A stretch of DNA of 64,000 bases, taken from positions 15,586,649-15,650,648 of the forward strand of contig CM055312.2 of assembly GCA_029255685.2 (NCBI GenBank). Direction: 5' to 3'. The notes beneath the pieces were generated by a model. It did no database searches. It saw only the letters and a program-made list of their open reading frames with translations, and was not told the origin of the DNA. The position numbers were made by a program, and so were the translations under genes. Positions 56,601 to 64,000 of the stretch are shown here, piece by piece; positions within the stretch are counted from its first letter, which is position 1, and each line of letters starts with the position of its first letter. The stretch is from Silene conica (taxonomy: Eukaryota > Streptophyta > Magnoliopsida > Caryophyllales > Caryophyllaceae).

Positions 56601-59309
56601 CTCTTCTTCAGTGAACTCATACTCCTCTTCCTCTTCTTCTATCACATCCAGCTCTTCAGCATCTTCAGCTGGATTACCTGCATACGTATCCAAAACTGTC
56701 AGATCATCTAAGGGATCCTTGGTCAAGGATTCCCCTCCAATTAAGGATAACATTCCTGTCTATAATATCAATGGAGCAACAAGTATCATCAGTAGGAATA
56801 GTTGCTTTATGGGCAAGACTAAACTCGATAGTGTCATCTCCAATCTCTAGAGTAATGATCCCGCGTTTGACATCTATTACAGCCCCAGCTGTGTGTAAAA
56901 AAGGTCTACCTAAAATAATAGGTATTTGACTATCCTCAGCAATGTCTAAAACAACGAAATCAACAGGAATAAAGAACTTTCCCACTCTTACTGGGACATC
57001 CTCCAAGACCCCTAGTGGTCTTTGGGTTGATCTATCAGCCATCTGTAGCGTAATATTGGTGAATTTAAGTCTACCTAAACCAAGTCTTTCACATACAGAA
57101 TAAGGTATAACACTGACACTAGCCCCTAGATCACAAAGGGCTTTCCCTATAACATGATTACCTATGGTACAAGGGATAGAAAAGCTACCTGGGTCCTTTA
57201 ACTTGGGTGCTGTAACACCCCATGAGTATGAGAGGAATGTTGTCCCACATCGGTAGAATGTGATGCTTGTGATATGTTTATAATAACTTCCACCCACCAC
57301 TTAGTAACAAGGCCTTGTGCTTTTGGGCTTAAGTGAGGACAAATAATGGGCCCAAAGGCATACCTCCCATTCTATTGGGGGTGTGTTACGACCGTGGTGG
57401 GTCGGGTTGTTACAAATGGTATCAGAGCGACCCTGCGACCGTGTGGTGAGCCTGTGGTCGGGAGTACCCGGATCACACACCTAGCGGGGGAGGATTCTGG
57501 CCCTGGTTGTGGTCAAGTTTGAGGCACAACGAGGACGTTGTGTTCTTTAAGTGGGGGAGTTTGTAACACCCCAAGAGTATGAGAAGAATGTTGTCCCACA
57601 TCGGTAGAATGTGAGGCTTGTGATATGTTTATAATAACTTCCACCCACCACTTAGTAACAAGGCCTTGTGCTTTTGGGCTTAAGTGAGGACAAATAATGG
57701 GCCCAAAGGCATACCTCCCATTCTATTGGGGGTGTGTTACGACCGTGGTGGGTCGGGTTGTTACAGGTGCTATATTATTTTGTGAAAGAACATAACATTC
57801 TTCCACAAAAGCAACAGCACCGTCGTCCTGGAAATTCCTCTTACGACTCAAAATATCTTTCATGAATTTAGCATAAGAAGGTACCTGGGTAATTAAATCA
57901 GTAAAAGGGATGGTTACCTCAAGATTCTTCACCATCTCCAAAAACTTACCGAATTTCCGATCCTCTTTTGAATTTTTCAGTCTTTCGGGATAAGGAACGG
58001 TGACATTAGCCATAGGATCAGCAACCTTTGGCTTTTTCAGTTATAATATTTCGGTGAGGCCTTGAATGAAGGAGGAATCCAGCGATTCCGGTGTTAAAAC
58101 AGCATTCTGCTCAGGAACGTCGGTCGGTCGACCTACAGCAGGGGTCGACCGACCAGACTCTGCAACATCTGAATTTTTCTGTTCTCCAAAAATTGATCTC
58201 ACGTCAGGAATCGAGGTCGGTCGACCTACAGTAGGTGTCAATCGACCTCCTAACCTGTTGACGGGATCAGTTTCTTTGTTTTGAACTTCGGTAGAATTAT
58301 CTTTTTGGGCTGATCCTTCACAAACACGGCCACTCCTAAGATTTATGGCGTTCAACGTCTCCATGGGTCCGTCACAACTAGCTGGAGAGCTAGTTATTCG
58401 GTTGGCTATGTTTATCAAGTGTTCTTCAAAAGCCTTTGTGCAGGCAATTTGAGCCTTTCCCATCTCTATAACCTGTTTTGTTAGAACATTAACAAGAGCT
58501 CTCAATTTCTCAATCTCACCCGTGCTGTCAACCGTAGTAACTAGGTTCGCACTTTCAAGCTTCAGCTGGGTTGCCTCAAGCCTTTCAAAACGGGCTTCAA
58601 CTGTTGTCTCAAGAGCCATCACTCTATTCATCTCCACATTCAGCCTTCGTGAATTCCCTTGTGAACTCTTAAAGGCAGCCCTATGCACCGCCATGTCTTC
58701 AATGGTTTCCCAACCCTTCATATGGTCGGTGTTATTCTGGAATCTCCCATTGGCGGCCGCATCAAGAATCATCTTATAGTCATCGTAAAGGGCGTTGTAA
58801 AATTGGTTACATAAGTACCATTGTTGAAAGTTATGGTGAGGGATAGAACGGACCAATTTCTTGAACCGATCCCATGCTTCACAAAATCCTTCATCAGGCC
58901 CTTGTTGAAAGTTAGTGATTTGGCTTCTCAAGTCCTCGGCTTTTGCAACGGGAAAGTATTTCTTATAAAAAGCCAATGCCAAGGAAGTCCAATCCGTAAC
59001 TTTCTCAGCTGCCCTATCAAGGTAGCGGTACCAATCTCGCGCGGCATCTTTTAATGAGAACAGGAACATCATTGCCAGCACCTCATCTCGAGTCACCCCG
59101 TCAGGTATGCATATGGAACAACAATAATCCGTGAAGGTCGTAACATGCTTCAATGGATCCTCGTTGGGTAGACCAGAAAACTGACTCCGTTCCACCATAA
59201 AGATGTTATTTGGGTGGAGCACAAAGGAGCCAGTGGTGGGGGTGGGTAAGGTGAATCCTTTTGGTAAATCTTGAGCCTTTGGCTGTAGGTGGTCATAAAT
59301 AGAATCCAT
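53601..59309 (-). pseudogene. Gag-pol of element 3, interrupted by a TRIM
   Basis: Minus strand, starting MDSIYDHLQPKAQDLPKG at 59309. Gag blocks, a GRPT-type tail (motif pairs at 58122/58143 and 58215/58236), protease ([15 protein letters not shown]), RT with [10 protein letters not shown], RNase H and integrase ([37 protein letters not shown]) are all recognisable. The TRIM at 57211-57765 lies near the protease. About two or three further breaks. Confidence 0.87.
57211..57765 (+). mobile_element. TRIM (terminal-repeat retrotransposon in miniature), whole
   Basis: 555 bp in total with two 204-bp LTRs (57211-57414 and 57562-57765), each TGTAACACCCC...GGGTTGTTACA, and target duplication GGTGC (57206-57210 and 57766-57770). 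The 147-bp internal region holds primer site TGGTATCAGAGC (57417-57428, initiator-Met tRNA type) and polypurine tract AAGTGGGGGAGTT (57549-57561), with no ORF. The LTRs differ at three sites that I count, about 1.5%. It cannot move alone. The Met-type primer site differs from the Asp-type of the surrounding Athila elements, so its helper belongs to another lineage. Confidence 0.93.
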
Positions 59310-59458
59310 ATCTAAACAAGAGAGTACTCAAGCCTTCCTCTCAAAAACCTGTCTTCTGAAGCAAAACTAGAAGAAAAGGTAAGCAACGGTCTTAAGGAAC
59401 CTAAGTTCCTTAAGACAAGAAAAATAAACTAAAAATTTACAAACAAAATTATACCGTC
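59310..59458 (-). other. Untranslated leader of element 3
   Basis: AT-rich leader with the AAGGAACCTAAGTTCCTT inverted pair near 59394-59411. No gene. Confidence 0.55.
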
Positions 59459-59476
59459 TCCCCGGCAACGGCGCCA
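59459..59476 (-). other. Primer-binding site of element 3
   Basis: TGGCGCCGTTGCCGGGGA on the minus strand, tRNA-Asp type, next to the 5' LTR. Confidence 0.88.
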
Positions 59477-59481
59477 AAATT

Positions 59482-60736
59482 TGACACCCGTCGTTGAGGG
59501 GTGCCAAAGATAAGATTTATAAAACCTCAGCTTAAACTTAGATAGGATAAGTCAAGGGTCGACCCACAAGGAGACAAGGTTAATTATGTTTGCGAATTTA
59601 AAGTCTATTACAAGTAAGCAAAAAGGGGGGTTGATTTGAGATTTAAACTAATAACTAAAAGGATAAAATAAACAAGAGAAATAAAACAAGGTAAAAAGGA
59701 GATTAGGAACTTTGGTTCCCCATGGTTAAAACAAGTCAATGAAAGGTAAAATAACCAAATAACACAATCCCAAGGAACAAAGAATAAACCTTTAGGTCAA
59801 TATTCTACCCAATCCTTACGGTCTTAGGGTTCCTAGAAAAGCACTAAACTTTCGTTCATATGGCAATCCCAAAGTTGTTAAACTAATCCTAATAATCTTT
59901 CAATCCCAAGGATTAGTTCACCAACAACAATGGGGGACAGGTAATTCAATCATTAAACTTATCAAAATCAAGTCTTTACCATGGTTCCTCTAATTCCTAA
60001 TCACAAGAATTAGCTATGCATACTTTTAATTATAAAACTAACAATAACTAAGAACATCAAAGGAATTAACATAATTAAAGATGACAATAAAAGGGAAAAC
60101 ATGAATTGAGAAACAACAATAAGATGAATAACAAGATTAAATTAAAAGGAAAGATTGATTGTAGCAAACTTACAACTTAATTGGAATTAAGAACAAAAGA
60201 TGAAAACTTGGAATAAAATCTCTTTCTAAACTATGGAGTCTTGAATAACATGGAATGCTTGTCTAACATAAATTGCTTGACCTAATTTTAGAGTTTAGGT
60301 CTTCTTAAATAAGTTCTGATTACAAGATTAGGTAAGTAAAAACACGAAACAAAAATCCCGGGTACAACTCCTGGTCGGTCGACCTCTTTTCCGGGTCGGT
60401 CGACCGCTTCTGTCGATGCTGGGTTTTTCCGAGATTTGGGCTTAGGTCGTTCGACCTCTCTGATGGGTCGGTCGACCGCTTCTTGTTCGTATCAGCTTGA
60501 ATTTGGCCCAACAACACTCGGGTGTGCAATCCGGATCCTTGCTCCGCATTGTCACTCAAAACAGCTTCCGAAAGGCAAATAAAGTTCAGTTTTTCTCACT
60601 TCCGCGTATTCCTACATTTAAAACATAGAAATGCCAAAGTAAACCGTTTCGGGAGAAATAGCAACTAAAAGTCACGAAAATATAAGAAAATACGTGCCGA
60701 AAGAATAAATAAAATGCATAAAATAGGCACGTATCA
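59482..60736 (-). repeat. 5' LTR of element 3
   Basis: 1255 bp, mate of 33277-34532. It is followed by the GTTTG target duplication, then the continuation of element 1's 3' non-coding region. Confidence 0.92.
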
Positions 60737-60741
60737 GTTTG

Positions 60742-61713
60742 TTGACACATGTGGTAGAAGTCCCTTTTTCTCATTTTACCCATAATCCTCACATAGCCAA
60801 ATTAAATCTTTTCTCCCATTTGCTACATCGTAAAAAAAATTGCCTACCCTAGCCGAGCTAGTAATGTAGTGATGGGACTGTTTTGGCCATCCTTTGGTTT
60901 GTGCTTCATTGATAAATCCTGATTTTGTGAGAATGGTGGAAAGGAGAAAAAGAAAAGAAAAAAAAGAGAAGGAAAGAAATGAAAAAAAAAATAATAAGAA
61001 ATCAAATCAGAAAAAAAAAAACGAGTCTACCCTGTTTTCAAGGGTGGTCGGTCGACCTAAATTACAGGTCGGTCGACCACGACCAATGGGCAGGACGTTT
61101 CTGAAAAAAAAGGGAGAAGAAAGAAAGAAAGAGAAGGAGAAAATTGGAGAAATTGTGATTTTTGCTCTCAAACTTTGAGCATTGGCATGTTTGGAAAAGT
61201 AATGGAAGTGATCTTATAGTATGGATAGATGGTTGTTAGCTCGGTTTAACCCCTCTTCCCATAACTTATTTTCAACCTTTCTTACCTTAGCCTCACAATC
61301 CCAAAATTTCCTCGGCATGTGTCATGGTCATCCAGTGTGGGAATGCATATGTACGGTTGTAGAGATTTTATTCATGTTAGATTGGAGGCATGTTTTTATG
61401 GGTCGCAGATAGGTGAGAGTCTCTACTTTTATTTCTCTTCTTATCTTTCACATATATATTTGACCCTTTTTTTTCATGAGTGTCTCGAGCGTACCGCGAG
61501 ACTCCAATTAGAATGAGTCCTGCAAGGTTGAAAGTTTAGCATATTTTTCCAACATGTTCAATTCGTTTTGCTCTTGACATTATGCTTGATTATATTTGAA
61601 GATTGAATTAAATTGGTTAGGCATGGTGTTGTGTTTTGTCCTAAGAGTATGAAATCCGTTCCATTAGAAGTTTTTCTTTTTCTTTTGAGTCTTAGTGCTT
61701 GCTTGAGGACAAG
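60742..61713 (+). other. 3' non-coding region of element 1, second part
   Basis: Continues from 33276 after element 3. It has AG-rich tracts (60930-61160) around one dimeric motif pair (61046-61078) and the GAGGAC-loop hairpin at 61698-61717. No gene. Confidence 0.75.
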
Positions 61714-61734
61714 CAAGGTTTGGTTTGGGGAGTT
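61714..61734 (+). other. Polypurine tract of element 1
   Basis: GGTTTGGTTTGGGGAGTT directly before the 3' LTR. It overlaps the end of the hairpin at 61698-61717. Confidence 0.82.
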
Positions 61735-62981
61735 TGATACGTGCCTATTTTATGCATTTTATTTATTCTTTTGGCACGTATTTTCTTATATTTTCGTGAC
61801 TTTTAGTTGCTATTTCTCCCAAAACGGTTTACTTTGGCATTTCTATGTTTTAAATGTAGGAATACGCGGAAGTGGACAAAACTGAACTTTAATCGTCCTC
61901 CGGAAGCTGTTTTTGAGTAAATACGCGGAACAAGGATCCGGATGCACATCCAAGTATTGTTTACGGGACAAATTCACGCTGAAACGTACAGGAAAGGGTC
62001 GACCGACCCACTAAAGAGGTCGACCGACCAAAGCCCAGAATTCGGAAAGCCTGATAACAGCAGGAGAGATCGACCGACCCGGAAAAGAGGTCGACTGACC
62101 CAGCGACTGCGTCCGCGTCTTTTATTTCGTGTTTTACTTGTTTAATCTTGTAATTAGAACTTATTTAAGGAAACCTAAGCACGAAAATTAGAAAAAGCAG
62201 CCTAGTTTAGAGAAAACTCCATAGTTTTAGAGAATATTTTTCCAAGTTTCAATCTTTGTTCTTAAATTCCAATTAAGCTTGTAAGTTTGCTACAATTAAT
62301 CTTTCCCTTTCAATTAATCTTGTTGTTCATCTTATTATTATTTCTCAATACATGTTTTCCCTTTTATTGTCATCTTTAATTATGTTGATTCCCTTAATGT
62401 TCTTAGTTCTTGTTATTGTTAATTTCATAGTTAAAATCATGCATAGCTAATTCTTGTGATTAGGAATTAGGGGAACCATGGTAAAGATTTGATTTTGATA
62501 AGTTTAATGATTGAATTACCAATCCCCCATTGTTGTTGGTGAACTAATCCTTAAGATTGAAAGATTATTAGGATTAGTTTAACAACAACTTTGGGATTGC
62601 CCTATGAACGAAAGTTTAGTGCTTTTCTAGGAACCCTAAGACCGTAAGGATTGGGTAGAATATTGACCTAAAATTTTATTCTTTGTTCCTTGGGATTGTG
62701 TTATTTGGTTATTTTATCTTTCATTGACTTGTTTTAACCATGGGGAACCAAAGTTCCTAATCTCTTTTTTATCTTATTTTAATTCTCTTGTTTATTTGCT
62801 CTTTTAGTTGTTAGTTCAAATCTTAAATCAACCCCTCTTTTTTTGGTTACTTGCAATAGACTTTAAATTCGCAAACATAATTAACCTTGTCTCCTTGTGG
62901 TTCGACCCTTGACTTATCCTATCTAGTTTAAGCTGAGGTTTTATAAATCTTATCTTTGGCACCCCTCAAAGACGGGTGTCA
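61735..62981 (+). repeat. 3' LTR of element 1
   Basis: 1247 bp, mate of 7876-9122, followed by TTTAT (62982-62986), the target duplication. Confidence 0.93.
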
Positions 62982-62986
62982 TTTAT

Positions 62987-64000
62987 CAAAATAAAAGCAG
63001 CTAAATCACAAACTCAAAGTCCCTGTAACAGTACTCTGGTCGACCGACCACACTACGTGGTCGACTGACCGGTTAACAGCTTAAGTAGTGCTTCTGGAAT
63101 TGTTGACTGGTCGACCGACCTATACCCCAGGTCGACCGACCGACCAACCGAGTAAAAGGAGTTCCTGCAAAATACGACTGGTCGTCCGACCTATATTCCC
63201 GGTCGACCGACTTATCGCTGTACCAAATCGAGCATACTTCGCAAATTTCAACAACTTTCAAGAAATGAAATTGGGAGACAAAGTAAAATTAACCCAAACA
63301 ACACCAAAAATCAAGCAAGAAAGTAGATCTAAGGCTAAGAAACTGGAAGAAGAACAAAAAAAACTTAAACAAACTCTTAAAACAAAGTTAAGTCGAAATT
63401 TAAAAAAAAAAACACTATGAAAACGGGAAAAGGGAACCTAAACGGAAAGGAAACAAAGAAAGAGAGGGAAACATACCTTTGTGAGGGAAGGATGAAGGAT
63501 CTAGCAGAAAGAATTAAGCAGAAGTGAAGAGGGAAAATGGCTAGGGTTTCTTGGGTGAGAGAGGGAGCCGTTCTGATTTTTTTGAAGAGTAATGAAATTT
63601 GTTTTCAAAAAAAGAACTTAAAGGAACCCTAAAGTACCCGGTTTTCTGCCACCCGGTCGATCGACCAAGGAAGTCAGTCGGTCGTCCGTTTCCTGCTTAA
63701 CTCACTTTTTTTTCCAGGACCTGTTTTATTGCGCGATTGAGGTCGGTCGACCTTGATAGCAGGTCGGTCGACCCAAATTACTGGAAATTCTCGTCTGTTT
63801 TCCTGCTAAAGCTTAAAATTCCCATTAAAAGTATAAAGAGCAAGAAAGAAACATTTACAACTACGACGAAACTACAAAAAGAGAACTAAAAACTACAACA
63901 CGGGTTGCCTCCCGGTTAGCGCTGGTTTAAGAGGTCTCGCACGACCTTTTTACCTCATTATGAAGCATCCGAAAAAGGGTCAAAGTACGAGACTTCAACC
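62987..64000 (-). mobile_element. Element 0: outermost Athila-type element, pol-env spacer and pol 3' end
   Basis: Continuation of the minus-strand element that element 1 entered. Three dimeric motif pairs start at 63038, 63109 and 63180 (71-bp steps, 21-bp internal). A telobox-like AAACCCTAG lies near 63540, more motifs lie at 63655-63775, and the conserved GGTTGCCTCCC block is at 63899-63955. From about 63966 the sequence matches the end of pol. Its post-pol ORF lies at the left of the window. It is the oldest layer and extends past the window edge. Confidence 0.82.

Larger units (their letters stand above)
33277..60736 (-). mobile_element. Element 3: Athila-lineage retrotransposon, family A, carrying element B and a TRIM
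   Basis: Minus-strand element with target duplication GTTTG (33272-33276 and 60737-60741). The 3' LTR is 33277-34532 and the 5' LTR is 59482-60736. Parts in reading order: 5' LTR, primer site 59459-59476, gag-pol 59309 down to 53601 (holding the TRIM 57211-57765), spacer, post-pol ORF (holding element B 36594-51422), 3' non-coding region, polypurine tract, 3' LTR. I count about 16 LTR mismatches by eye plus two small indels, near 1.3%. The gag-pol has about two or three breaks besides the insertions. Confidence 0.92.
7876..62981 (+). mobile_element. Element 1: Athila-lineage Ty3/Gypsy retrotransposon, family A, carrying nested insertions
   Basis: Outer span of a plus-strand LTR retrotransposon. 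Its 1247-bp LTRs lie at 7876-9122 and 61735-62981, with TG...CA ends. Target duplication TTTAT is at 7871-7875 and 62982-62986. Parts in order: 5' LTR, tRNA-Asp-type primer site, gag-pol, pol-env spacer, post-pol ORF, long 3' non-coding region, polypurine tract, 3' LTR. It is interrupted by a solo LTR (10839-13062), element 2 (14052-27503) and element 3 (33277-60736). I count roughly 15-20 LTR mismatches by eye, about 1.4%, perhaps half a million years at the commonly used 1.3e-8 substitutions per site per year. The gag-pol is broken several times; the post-pol ORF is open. Confidence 0.92.

Overview
The window is plant nuclear DNA made entirely of nested LTR retrotransposons. I found no host gene, tRNA, rRNA or CRISPR array. 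The main elements are Ty3/Gypsy of the Athila lineage: primer-binding site TGGCGCCGTTGCCGGGGA (tRNA-Asp type), one gag-pol frame with protease, RT (FMDD), RNase H and integrase, and an extra ORF after pol. That lineage, a TRIM and a TGTAACACCCC-type solo LTR point to a flowering plant, probably in pericentromeric or other heterochromatin. I cannot name the species.

Layout. The outermost layer is an old minus-strand element (element 0). Its post-pol ORF fragment lies at the left, and its pol-env spacer and pol 3' end lie at 62987-64000. Element 1 (plus, family A, 7876-62981, target duplication TTTAT) inserted into it. The left junction was later amplified as a 3552-bp tandem array (1-8953, at least three copies, two chimeric LTR-A/LTR-C joints). 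Element 1 was then hit by a solo LTR of a different lineage (10839-13062, ATAAT), by element 2 (minus, family A, 14052-27503, GTGGT) and by element 3 (minus, family A, 33277-60736, GTTTG). Element 2 carries a solo LTR of a related family C in its 5' LTR (25307-26956, CTTGG). Element 3 carries a 555-bp TRIM in its pol (57211-57765, GGTGC) and a whole-looking second Athila family, element B (plus, 36594-51422, GTACC), in its post-pol ORF. Each of these insertions closes with a matching 5-bp target duplication, so the order is well supported. The exceptions are the partial LTR-C copies in the array.

Relative age by eye. The LTR pairs of elements 1, 2 and 3 differ by about 1-2%. The tandem copies differ from each other by only about 0.2-0.3%. 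The two 1718-bp LTRs of element B show no difference I could see, so B is the newest arrival.

Unexplained structure. Family A and its relatives carry a dimeric motif: two copies of the near-palindrome GGTCGRYCGACC exactly 21 bp apart. It occurs in the LTR, inside gag (in frame, as GRPT-x3-GRPT), in the pol-env spacer and in the 3' non-coding region, often at a 71-72 bp higher-order period. Family B has an unrelated CCGGC hairpin array in its LTR and pol-env spacer, just upstream of a TATA box in the LTR. Both families keep a 7-bp-stem hairpin with loop GAGGAC next to the polypurine tract, with compensating stem changes, and repeat polypurine-like cassettes through the 3' non-coding region. 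The post-pol protein is homologous between A and B, ends in an acidic tail and shows no obvious membrane segment.
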